A stretch of 64,000 nucleotides of DNA from contig JASFAU010000014.1 of assembly GCA_039704465.1 (NCBI GenBank), forward strand, positions 558,001 to 622,000. The letters run 5' to 3'. A program made the translations under genes and the position numbers. Shown here piece after piece: positions 51,750-61,422 of the stretch (its first letter is position 1; every line of letters begins with the position of its first letter). The notes below the pieces were generated by a model. It was not told where the DNA came from and did no database searches. It saw only the letters and a list, made by a program, of their open reading frames with translations. The stretch comes from Plasmodiophora brassicae (taxonomy: Eukaryota; Endomyxa; Phytomyxea; Plasmodiophorida; Plasmodiophoridae).

Positions 51750-53144
51750 CTACAAGGGATGCCCGAGCCGGGTCCGTTCGCTCCGTTGAATACAGGGTGC
51801 TCTTCTTCTCGCGGATATATGATTTTCGTCTAGATCTCTGCTGTATCTCTTGCATCTCTCGTTCGCGAATCCACCCGATTCGAAGAGGTCGACCCTACAT
51901 GGCGTTATTAGCAATCGGAACAGCCATGTGCCGGGCCAACCGACATTCAATGCCTTCCGTGCCAGTGCCCGATAGGCACGAAGCGCGTCTTCGTGGCAGG
52001 CAAACCGAGCAATGACCGACCCTGTACGAACGCACCATCGTCAGACGACGACCACATGCGAATGCAGAATATGGGCGAACCCCGGCCGATGTTGAACTGA
52101 TCGGTCTGTATGCAACCCTGCAGACCGTGGCCTTGGATCGACTGCTGTCGCAGGAGACTGGCCAGCGAGTTCTCCACCGCGTAACCGCAGATGTCGAACG
52201 GGAGGTTGCCGACGTACAGTGCCGACGGCGGCAGTGACGAACGACAGCTGCGAAACACGTTGTTTCTACGCGCGTCAGTAGTTAGTGTGTCCTAGCAATG
52301 ACAACCACGCCGTCAGGAGCCGAGCACACACGGTTGGAAACTATCGCGCCGCACCTCGATGGCAACACCGAATATACGAACGCTCACTTGCAGCGCTCGA
52401 CGTGCCGATTCGGCGCTGTCAAAGTAGACGGCCGCGTACAGGTGCGATTCCGGAACAGGCTTCGGCTTCATGCGGGCTCGTCTCCGTTTGCCCTGGCACT
52501 GGTGGTTAGACGTGGGAGAAGGGAACACGACGGGGACACGTTACCTTGTCGTCGTGGGCTCGACCGCCACTGCTTATGGTGCTGGGCCCAGGTGCACCGT
52601 CATTGGCGTCATCAGGGTTCGCCTCTGCACTGGCTTCACCGTCCGCCTCCTCATGCAGAGCGTCCTCCGTGTGCAGTTTGTCGAAGATCTCGAACTGCGA
52701 TGCCGCATCCGTTGCAGGTTCATCATCCTGCGGGACGAGCTCTTCGATCTTGAATTTCCTGAGGGTCGGCGGCGACACCGTCGTCGTAGTCAGGGCGCGT
52801 TTCGGTGCTCGCTCCTTGAAGAACTCAACGGCAACGACGCCACCAAACGGTGAGAACGATGCCGCAAGCTTGTTGGCATTGATATCTGCGGGTAGGTTAT
52901 CAACGAACACCTTGTGCATGAATCGACGGTCGACATCGTCGGGCAGGGATTCCCCGAGAATCGACGACGCTTCGCAAGGGTCCGAGCACTCGACGCCATC
53001 ATCGCCGAAAACGACAAGGCGATAGACTTCGTCCTTCTCGAAGGCGCTGCGAGTCTCCTCCAGCATGTTGACAGTCAGGACGGGAATGAATTCATGGAAG
53101 CCGTGGAAGAATTCGCCTTTCAAATCGCCTACGGCAGCCGCCAT
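51750..53144 (-). CDS. RBM34: RBM34/Nop12-like RNA-binding protein (two RRMs)
   Basis: RBM34/Nop12 proteins act in nucleolar pre-60S rRNA maturation. Exons 53144-52545, 52498-52355, 52291-52117 and 52021-51750 give 396 aa. RRM1 starts KVFVDNLPADINANKLAASF and resumes, after an acidic insert of about 90 residues, with SHLYAAVYFDSAESARRAL. A split RRM1 is a known trait of the family. RRM2 starts SALYVGNLPFDICGYAVENS and ends VIARFACHEDALRAYRALA. The acidic and basic parts that usually flank the RRMs are reduced. The start ATG (53144-53142) shares a base with the stop of the upstream gene. Confidence 0.75.
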
Positions 53145-54427
53145 CAATGAAACCGACAAGGCAGCCGGCATAGGTGCCACAAACCGAGCGCATTTCTGAC
53201 TTGGTTCAGGTACAGCCGAAGATCAGATTCGCGCAGCTTCAAGCCTTCCGCTTCACGTGCCGCTCGACGACATTGAATCTTGAAGATGAATCGGGCGATC
53301 AGAGTGTACATGGATTCAGGCAACTTCCGGACAACGCGAGCGCAGAACTGCTCGACGGTTTCGCCCGACGGGGTGGCCACTTCCCATTTCGGAATCTTCC
53401 CTCTAGCGGCATTGTCAGGCATACAGCATCGATGCAATTACGGTGGACAGACGTACTTCCGATTAACGAGGCTGTGCGGCAGGTATGAATCGAAATGCTG
53501 CTCTTCAATCTGCTCCGCAAACGTTTGAAAGGCGGGCATGAGGCTAGTGCGTAATTCCTCGGTCTCTACCACGGCAGACTCGGTGAGGTCCAACAAGGGA
53601 TGATGGGCACTTAGGGAACACACCGAGGATCGACCATATCGACTGAAGAAACTTCAAGCAGTCGGTGTAGCTGAACGGGTGCAGGTCGGCCTCAACGCGC
53701 TTCTGGCGAGCGCTTTCCAGTGTCTTCACACGCCGAATGATCAAGAGAAGCTGCTTCTCAGTAACAGATTTGCAAACACGCGAAGCGAAATCTGATATGG
53801 ACTCAGAGACAGGAACCAAGGGCGCCTGATGCCCCGGATAGTGGTCAAATACAGAGTCGGCGGATGACGCGTCTGGTCCACCGGACAACTCCCGGATCAT
53901 TGCCCTCCCACGCTCGATGCGATAATGCTCAAGACGCTCCACAGTGAACTCGTCAACGAACTCGTTGATATCGGGCACTTGTGATACGTTGCCTCCTATG
54001 GAAATACAAAACGTCAGGTAGTGGAGCAGCAACGACCAGATTATGCCCCATACTGAGCATCTTCTCAACGCGAGCAAGAAACGCTTTCTTGAGCAACTTG
54101 AAAGGTCGCTTCTTGGGCGCCTTCATGTTGTCTGCCAGTGTGGCTGTAGTGGAACATAGCCGGCGAAACCGGACCTCGTCGAGAAGGGGCATCAGTCGAC
54201 TAAAGAAGTCCTCGATTTCGGCATCGGTCTTCTTCTTCTTCTTCGCTTCGTTCTGCTGCCTGTCGTAGCAACTCGTCAGTCCAAATATTTCCACAGACGC
54301 ATATCTCGGGTACGAATTCAGCGGCTGAGTGGAACGGTGACGTTCCGTCTGCCCGGCGTGGGACACGCTCGCAACGTTCCCGATCCCCGGCTCGCTTTCG
54401 TCCCTGGGATGCGAAGGACGAAATCAT
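53144..54427 (-). CDS. Unknown multi-exon gene upstream of RBM34-like gene
   Basis: Start at ATG 54427 (MISSFASQGRKRAGDRE) is likely. Exons are visible as AKKKKKTDAEIEDFFSRL / MPLLDEVRFRRLC, then PDINEFVDEFTVERLEHYR / ESISDFASRVCKSVTEKQ. Further along are HHPLLDLTESAVVETEEL and KWEVATPSGETVEQFCARV / LKLRESDLRLYLNQV. The product is helical and charged, with no recognised domain. Exact junctions are unresolved. If the last exon is read as it stands, it ends LPCRFH and stops at 53144, overlapping the RBM34-like start by one base (TGATG). Confidence 0.5.
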
Positions 54428-55210
54428 GAAATAGTTCCGTGCAACAGTCTACACGCTTACGCCGTCGAAGTATCAACGTCGCAGGACAAATGCGAGCTGG
54501 CAACCGGGTCGCAGTCGATCGTTGCGCTGGCCCTGTGTCGAGGGCCGTTAATGGGCAGAGAAAACGTGGTCCTGGGCTCCCCCGTACAATTCAACGGGCG
54601 GGTCCAGCGGCTGTACGCTGCTGGCGAGGAAACGCAAGCGAGCGGCGGGCGCGGAACGCGGCGCCGCTATCGCAGCGCGTATTCGACACGGTATCCGCAC
54701 TGCATAGCGCGCCCGTACCCGACAGAGCATCGGCGGTGATGACGCGCGCACCAGTCGGCCGGGCCAGATACGCCGATGGCGATGCAGCTGTTGCTGTTCG
54801 CGCAGTCCGCAGCGATGACGGAACCGTTACCCGGATGCGGGATGCCCCCCGAGCCTGTCCAAAACAGAGGACGACGCGAATCTGCCAGGAGGAACCCATC
54901 CGCACCGAGGACCACAGCAGGAGGACGACGACGGATGATGGACAGTTGCCCGCCTGAGCACTCGTTCTCAAAAGGGATGATCGTGCCCGGCTCTACTGAA
55001 GACGTTCCACGGATACGTTTTCAATTATTCCGGTCATGGCACATGATCGCCCTGCTGAATCGACACGATCATCTGCGGAATGTGTCGCACCCCCCGTTCA
55101 GGCAACGCGCGTCAGTCTGTTGATGCCCAACCTGAACCTGCACCAGGGAAACCAGTCCAGGTAAAAAGTGCGCCGCGCGAAAGTCCGTGCTGCTGCCGCT
55201 GCAGTTCGCC
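54428..55210. other. Divergent gap with a possible exon
   Basis: A 783-bp region between the unknown gene and RPC3. On the minus strand, 54667-55030 reads as a protein-like frame (SGGQLSIIRRRPPAVVLGAD; SGGIPHPGNGSVIAADCANS; CARHHRRCSVGYGRAMQCGY) with several Cys. I find no start codon or signal peptide for it. It could be a small secreted Cys-rich or lectin-like gene or a relic. The rest shows nothing. Confidence 0.35.
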
Positions 55211-56773
55211 ATGGACGACCGCGTCGAAATCCCGACGCTGCAGGCGCGGCCGTACGAGCGCTTCCTGACGCGAATCGTTGATGACTACCTCGGGTCGGTG
55301 TGCGCATCCGTCGTCAAGGTTTTCCACAAGAGTGGCCCGTTGCCGCTGCCGTTGATCGGGCGGGATTGCCAGCCCGCGCTGCAGTCGGCGCACGTCAAGT
55401 CGGCGTTGAAGTCGCTGATCCAGCACGGCATGGTGACATCGTCGCCGACAGGGCCGAAGGGTGTGTCTCTGTTCGAACTTGACGAACGGGAGATCTGCCT
55501 AAGGATACGCGTCCCGAAGTACGTCGCCTTTGTCGGCAACCTGATCGGCGTCGAAGCCGAGGTCGCCCTGGAGCTGCTCGGCGAGCACGGCCGCCTGACC
55601 GTTCACGACCTGATCGAACGTTTCCGAACATCGCAGCAGGATGCCTCCGCCAAAGGCGAACAACGCTTCCTGCAATGCCTGCAGTCGCTCTGCGATCAGC
55701 GGTTTCTTGTCCAGGTCGATTTGCCTTCGGAAGACGGCGATCATGGGAAAGGTCACATTGGCTTGTGTTCGGGCAATGCGCGTCGACTGACCGATGGCAC
55801 AGAACCAGCAGCGCCATCAACGAAACTGGCACCTCCGCAGAACGAGTTCAACGTCGACGAGAACCCGGATGCGGTCGTGAAGATCAACCATGAACGGTTC
55901 ACGTTCGCGTTTCGCAACGAGTTGATTGTGGAATACGTGTCCGGCCGGCTGGATCCTGTCGCAGGGGAGATCGTCCGGGTCATGCTCCTGCCCAGGGATC
56001 GCGGGTCGGCGCCGGTCAACCTGACGGATCGGTACGAGTACTCGGAGATGTCGATCTTCGACAATCTGCCGGAAGTACCGGCCGTGTCCCGCGCTCAGCT
56101 CCGGCAGTACCTGCACGAGATGATGTATGATAACGTGCCGATCATTGAGCTGAAGGAATCGATATCGTCAGGCGAGGTCTACGTCGTCCGCGTCGATGCT
56201 ATCGTTGGCGAGCTTCGTCGTCGCCATACGCAGTCGATCGTCAGGGCAAAGTTTGGTGATGAGGCCGGGCGGATCTTCATGCTGCTCCTCGACAAGAAGC
56301 AGCTGGAGTCGAAATCGGTGTCGGACCTCGCCCTGGTGTCCAAGAAACAGACCCGGGAGAAACTGTACAAGATGCTCGAGCAAGACTTTGTGCACTTGCA
56401 GGAATTGGCCAAGTCGGCCGATCGCAATCCCCAGCGGACATTGTACATATGGAGCGTCCCGCTGAATAAGGTGTACGCCCAGCTCCGTTCCGCGTTCATG
56501 TTTGCCTGGGTCAACCTTCGGGAGCGTTTGAAAAGGTAACGCCGATGGCTTGTTTCGGTGGCATGCCGTGCGAACTCATTCTGACAACGTCGCCCCAGGG
56601 AAACCGAAGAAGCCCAGCCAGTCATTGACCACCTTCGGTATAGCGGGGCGGGTGCATCTAGCCTGAGCGAGGCCGACCAGAAGGTCTACGAGACCTGGGC
56701 GAAACGGTCGGAACGGCTCGAGAATGCCATGCTACGCGTCGATGACGACATCCTGCTGTTCCGCGATTTGTAA
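55211..56773 (+). CDS. POLR3C: RNA polymerase III subunit RPC3 (RPC82/POLR3C)
   Basis: RPC3 is part of the initiation subcomplex of Pol III, with tandem winged helices. Exons 55211-56535 and 56599-56773 (63-nt intron) give 499 aa. The start is MDDRVEIPTLQARPYERFLT. Winged-helix segments include VDDYLGSVCASVVKVFHKSG, VKSALKSLIQHGMVTSS, VEAEVALELLGEHGRLTVHD and FGDEAGRIFMLLLDKKQLE. They also include SDLALVSKKQTREKLYKML and FVHLQELAKSADRNPQRTLY. The terminal exon SERLENAMLRVDDDILLFRD is the conserved C-terminal coiled coil and end of the family. Length and order are normal. Confidence 0.93.
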
Positions 56774-56921
56774 CTAAAGGCTGTTGGAAGCCCCGTTAGT
56801 GCCAACGGTCGGCTTCTGCGGGATCTCACCGGCAGTCGCTGTCCACGCGTTGCACGTCATCGAGGGCTATGCATGCAATGATATGTAACTAGAGCGGCAG
56901 GTCCTGCTGGTGTACGCTCCT

Positions 56922-59517
56922 CTATTCCTCGATGGTTTGCGTCGACGTTGACGCCCTCTCGGACATCGTCTGCGTGTGCGCGCCCCGTTGCCTGCTGCGG
57001 TTGTACTGCCTGGCGACGAACTGGCCAATCGTGAACTCGACCGGTAGCGTCTCGTCGACGACCGACGCTAACTGGTCGCGAACCGCTGCAACGGACTTGG
57101 TCTTCTCCACGAGGTCGTGCGAGGACAGCATGTACGACAGCGTCAGGCGGCCCAGGTCGTCTTGCAGGCGCAACGTCGACGCTGTCGCCGCATACGATGA
57201 TCTGCGATAACCGTGGGATCTCGCGACGCTCGCCAGGATATCTTCCTGGAGCTGTTTGGCCACAGGCAGCTTGGCCTGCCAGTTCGCGGCCAGTTCGGAC
57301 AGCACGATGTTGAGCTTTCGGTAGGCGAATTCACCGTTCCGGATCTGGCTGCACCGTTCGGCCAACGTGTCACACTCGGCCTCGCGAACGCTGATGATCT
57401 CCTGGCGCTTCAGCATGGACCGCGAACGCCATTCGTCCACCTCCATCTCGTGGGCCATTCGTCGCGCCTGCATGTTGGCAAGGTGCTGGCGGTGGACGGC
57501 GGCGACGTCGTCGTGCAGGGCAGCGGCCGCCTGAAGGTCCTTGGTCAGGTCGGCGATGTGGTCCGCCGCGTTCTCCCCAAGCTGCGCCAGGCGGGCCCCG
57601 CTCGATTCGATCAGTTCTCGGGCGCGCCGCGTCTCGGCCGTCTTGGTCGACAAGCGCGCCAGCAACGTCGCCTTCCGGTTCTGCTGGGCACGGTCCCTGG
57701 CCATGACGGCGTTCCTCTGCTCCCGCTCCTGTTTGAGCTTCAGCTCGGCAGCGGCGACTTGTTCGTCCAGCTAACGGCCACGCCTCAGTGATCCGGGCAC
57801 CGCCGACTAGCAGCAGAGCAGTATTAGCAGCGACGAACCTGTCTGGCGCGATCCATCAGGGCCCTGGACGCCCTGGTCTCGACGTCGATCATCTCCAGGT
57901 TGGCGTTGCGCGCCTCGACCGTCAGCCCGACGCGCAGCGAAACGGCGAGCAATTCGCTCAGCGAATCCTCCAGGCTCATCAGGCCGCGTTCCCGTTCCGC
58001 CTGCTGCCTGCGCCGAGTCTCCTCCGCCGTCTTCACCAGCGCCTCCATGTCCCGGCAGACCCTGGACGTCGTCTCCTGCGTCGCATGCAGCAGGCGCCGC
58101 TCCTCCGGGATCATCTCCTCCTTGAATCGTGCCGCGAGCGCCGTCGACGCCTGCGCCACGTCCTCGTTCGTACGCAGCGTCGCCAGCAACTCGTTTCGCG
58201 CAATCTCCCCGTCCATGTTGCTCTCGCGCCACCGGTCCAAGGTCGGGACCAGCGCCTCGATCATCGCGTCGGCGTCGTCGACCATCGCCTGCCAGCGGTG
58301 CGCGTCCGCGCGAACGCGCTCTGGGACGCCGTTCCTGCGTTCGATCGCCTCCCGGGACCGCTGCTCGTCGTCCGCCAGCGTCGCGATGCACTCGCCGGCG
58401 TCGCTGATCCGCCCGCGAAGCCGATCGTGCTCGTTCTCGAGCGTAACGACAATCCTGGCGAGCCGGTCGTCCTCCTGTTTCAGGGCGGCGCCCTCGGCGA
58501 TCGCCCGGCGCAGGTCGGCGTCGACCGCCTCGCGCGCCCTGATCGCCCTGATCGCGTCCCGGTGCGCCAGCGCGCAGGTGGTCGTCAGGGCGTCGACCCG
58601 CTGGAGCAGGTCGGCGGTGGCGGCCGAGAAGTCCAGCAGGAGCTTCTCGCCATGGGCGATCCGCGACCGCATCATCGTCTCGGACGCGGCGCTCCTCTGC
58701 ACGGCCGTCGTCAGGACGCGCGCCCGCCCTTTCAGCTGGGCCAGGTCGTCGTGGCGCCCGGCGGCGTCCGGGTCGCGCTGGCGCCCGCCGATCTCGTCCT
58801 TCAGCGCCGCCATCGCCCTGACCTGCGCGTCGATGCGCTCCCGGGCGGCGTCGTGCTGGGCGGCCTGCGCCAGCGCCAGCGCCATCTCCCGCTGCACGAC
58901 CGCCTCCAGCTCGGCGACCTTGCCCTGGAAGGCGCGCGTCCCGCGCTGCTCGTCGGCCAGCGCCGCCTTGGCCGCCTCGTGCCGTCGTTTCAGGCCCCGT
59001 TTCTCGCGTTCGAGCAGCGCGGTCCAGCTGGCCAGGCCGGCGACGCGGGCGTCCAGGGCGGCCTCGCGCTCGGCGACGTCGACCTGCTGCCGCTGCAGGT
59101 GCCGCAGGCGATGCAGGCGGCGCTGCTCGCCGTCCCGGATGACGGTGCCGATCTCCATGACGTAGGCGGCCGCCGGGTCGCACTCGCCGAGCAGGTAGGC
59201 GAACAGGCGCCAGACCTGCCCGGTGAGCCGGTCGGCGTCGCGCGTCGTCCAGCAGGCCCGGCGCACCTGCTGGACGACGCCATGGAACCCGGTGCCGTAC
59301 ACGAGCAGCGCCGTCTGGATCCGCCCGATCGCGCCGGGCGACATCCCGTGCCGCTCCAGGAACCGCGACAGGTCGCGCGCCTCGCAGCGCGGCGTCGCCC
59401 GGCCCGCGAACGCCTGCACGATCGCGCCGACGACGACCGCGCTCGACGACGCCGTCGCCGTCGTCGTGCGCGCCGTGCCCAGCGACGCCAACGCCCGGTA
59501 GTGGGGTATTGTTGCCA
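56922..59517 (-). CDS. Long coiled-coil protein
   Basis: The ATG at 59517 (MATIPHYRALASLGT) opens a roughly 130-aa globular N-domain (GMSPGAIGRIQTALLVYGTG; RLTGQVWRLFAYLLGECDP). After it come about 450 aa of coiled coil (RHEAAKAALADEQRGTRAF...; EEMIPEERRLLHATQE). An intron near 57775-57840 joins ALMDRARQ to LDEQVAAAELKLKQEREQ, and the coiled coil goes on to a Thr/Ser-rich end (SERASTSTQTIEE). The family is not recognised. Very high GC leaves long meaningless open frames on the other strand. Possibly cytoskeletal or flagellar, without direct evidence. Confidence 0.68.
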
Positions 59518-59738
59518 TCCGGGGCAACGATGCACGGCGCGGCGCCCTGCTAACGACAACGAAGTACGTCGCCGCGTACACCCGATTGATCCGGTCGGAC
59601 GTTCATTACCCGACGGGGGAACGCGACCCGATGATGGGGGCGGCAGCGAGCCGGTCGCTGAGGTTCGGCATCGACGACGACGGGGCGTTGCGCGCGGGGA
59701 CCCGATTCCGGGTGCGCCTGTCGTCGTCGGGGCGCGAT

Positions 59739-60129
59739 GGCGGCGGATGCGGACGCGGCCGTGGCGGGATGCCTGCGGCGAGAGGCGCAGCGATGGTGCT
59801 CGCGAGGCGTGGACGCCCGCGTCCAGTGCGATACGCGCGGGCGCCTGGCGATGCGCGTCCTGGACGATAGGGACGGCGCCCTGCCCGATGCGGTGTTCGA
59901 CGCGTACGCGTCGGCGCCGGGTCGCGTCTCGCTGGCGGCATCGTCGGGCGCGCGGCGACCCCGGCGCGCGCCTCCCACGATCCCGCCCGTGCTGAAGTAC
60001 GCGCTCGGCGAACATCCCGGCGCGATTCGCCGGCGACGGCGCCTGCCGCTGGTCCCCGGGCGGCCGTTCCGCGCGGACGGCACCCACATCGTCTACGTCG
60101 TCACCGCCTGCCCTCGAATCGCGGTCTGA
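59739..60129 (+). CDS. Hypothetical protein
   Basis: A 130-aa frame from the ATG at 59739 (MAADADAAVAGCLRREAQ) to a stop at 60129. It includes RGRLAMRVLDDRDGALPDAV and ADGTHIVYVVTACPRI. It lies between the divergent coiled-coil gene and the next secreted gene in a very GC-rich stretch where chance frames are common. There is no family, and support is weak. Confidence 0.35.
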
Positions 60130-60213
60130 GAACGTCGCCCCTCCCGCCGTCCATTGTGCCGAGGCGCTGACACGCGCGCGCCTGTGCAGGAGAACGCGGG
60201 CCTGTGGCTGGCG

Positions 60214-61359
60214 ATGTGGACGGCGAGGCGGCTGACGCTGCCGCTGCTGGTCATGGCGTTCGTGGCCGGCGCCGAGTCGCCGAACGGCCTGCGGGCCGCG
60301 TTCGCGGCGCGGCCGACGCAGGCCTGGGCCAGCGCCGTTCGCGACCTGCGCGACCAGCTGCATCGCCTGGGCATCCCGATGCTGGTCTGGCGACGAGCGT
60401 CCGGCGTCGTCGACGTCGACCTGCTGGACGCCTGGATCCGGATCGAGCGAACGCACATGCTGATCTGCGATGCGACGGCGCCGGCGTCCATGCAGGCGCT
60501 GACACAGCGGGTGAAGGAGAGGCACAGGTCGCTGTGCCTGCTGTTCGTGGACAGCGACGTCGTTGCGGACGACGGCGATGATGTCGGCGGCGATATCGAC
60601 GCCATGCGCTACGAGCTGGAACCCGAGCCGAATCCATCGCCGGACGTGCAGGCGCCTCTGTTTGCAAGCGCAGATGACGGGGGCCTCGCCATTCACGTCC
60701 CGCAGCAGATCATACGTCTGTTCGGGAAGCCGGATTGCTCGCCGGCGTCGCCCGGGGACCCGTCGTCGCCCACGATGTCGTCGTCGCATGCCGCGTTCGT
60801 CGCGGCGCTCGCGAACCTGAAGCAGGACGTGTCGAAGGACGACGATGATGGCCTGCAGGCGCCATCGGACGCGTTTCTGGCGCTGCTGGCGCACATCGAC
60901 CTGGGCACGATCTCCCTGTACCGTGTGCTGGATCGGGTTCGGGAGCTGTGCCCCGAGTGCACACCGTTCTTCGTCGACCTTGCACGGCAGCGGTGTCGCG
61001 CGCGATCAGCCGCGTTCGCCCAGCAGGGCTCGCGCCCTGCCGCCATGCCGGCCTGCGGGTCGTCGTCGCCCAAGTCGACGATCGTCTGTCTATCGCAGCT
61101 GATGAGGGGCATCCCCACACAGGATCGGGCGTTCGACCGCCTCCACAGCCAGCTGCGCAAGACGGGCGTCCTGTCGCCTGCCCAGCGACGAATGTGGCTG
61201 TTGCGCCTCGGGTCGCATTGCCGCGACGACGATGTCCTGGACTGGGCCGTCAAGATCCTCGAGTCGCAGGCCATTGCCGCCCATCATGGTTCGTTGCCCT
61301 GGCTGCTGTGCCACGACATGGAGGCGATCAGGGCCCGAGAGACGGTGCGACCCCAGTGA
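60214..61359 (+). CDS. Secreted protein of unknown function
   Basis: A single exon of 381 aa from the ATG at 60214. The signal peptide is MWTARRLTLPLLVMAFVAGA. The mature part has two helical regions (WASAVRDLRDQLHRLGIPM; SLYRVLDRVRELCPECTPFF) and paired Cys (CPEC). A disordered acidic middle (NLKQDVSKDDDDGLQ) and a C-terminal helical region (LSPAQRRMWLLRLGSHCRDD) complete it. The ATG upstream at 60154 would bury the signal sequence, so 60214 is preferred. No domain is recognised and there is no membrane helix. A candidate secreted effector. Confidence 0.6.
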   Translation: MWTARRLTLPLLVMAFVAGAESPNGLRAAFAARPTQAWASAVRDLRDQLHRLGIPMLVWRRASGVVDVDLLDAWIRIERTHMLICDATAPASMQALTQRVKERHRSLCLLFVDSDVVADDGDDVGGDIDAMRYELEPEPNPSPDVQAPLFASADDGGLAIHVPQQIIRLFGKPDCSPASPGDPSSPTMSSSHAAFVAALANLKQDVSKDDDDGLQAPSDAFLALLAHIDLGTISLYRVLDRVRELCPECTPFFVDLARQRCRARSAAFAQQGSRPAAMPACGSSSPKSTIVCLSQLMRGIPTQDRAFDRLHSQLRKTGVLSPAQRRMWLLRLGSHCRDDDVLDWAVKILESQAIAAHHGSLPWLLCHDMEAIRARETVRPQ

Positions 61360-61422
61360 TGGCTATTCGGGACACGTCTTCGCTCCTCCTTTATTCGTGG
61401 TAAACCTGTACACACGTGTGAC

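Noticed and set aside
57788..59995. 735-residue open frame on the plus strand
   Set aside because: It is Arg/Pro/Ala-rich sequence opposite the coiled-coil gene in very GC-rich DNA. The minus-strand product has heptads and a proper start, so this one is a shadow.
58990..60894. 634-residue open frame on the minus strand
   Set aside because: It spans parts of three genes in a different frame with extreme Arg content; high GC simply removes stops.
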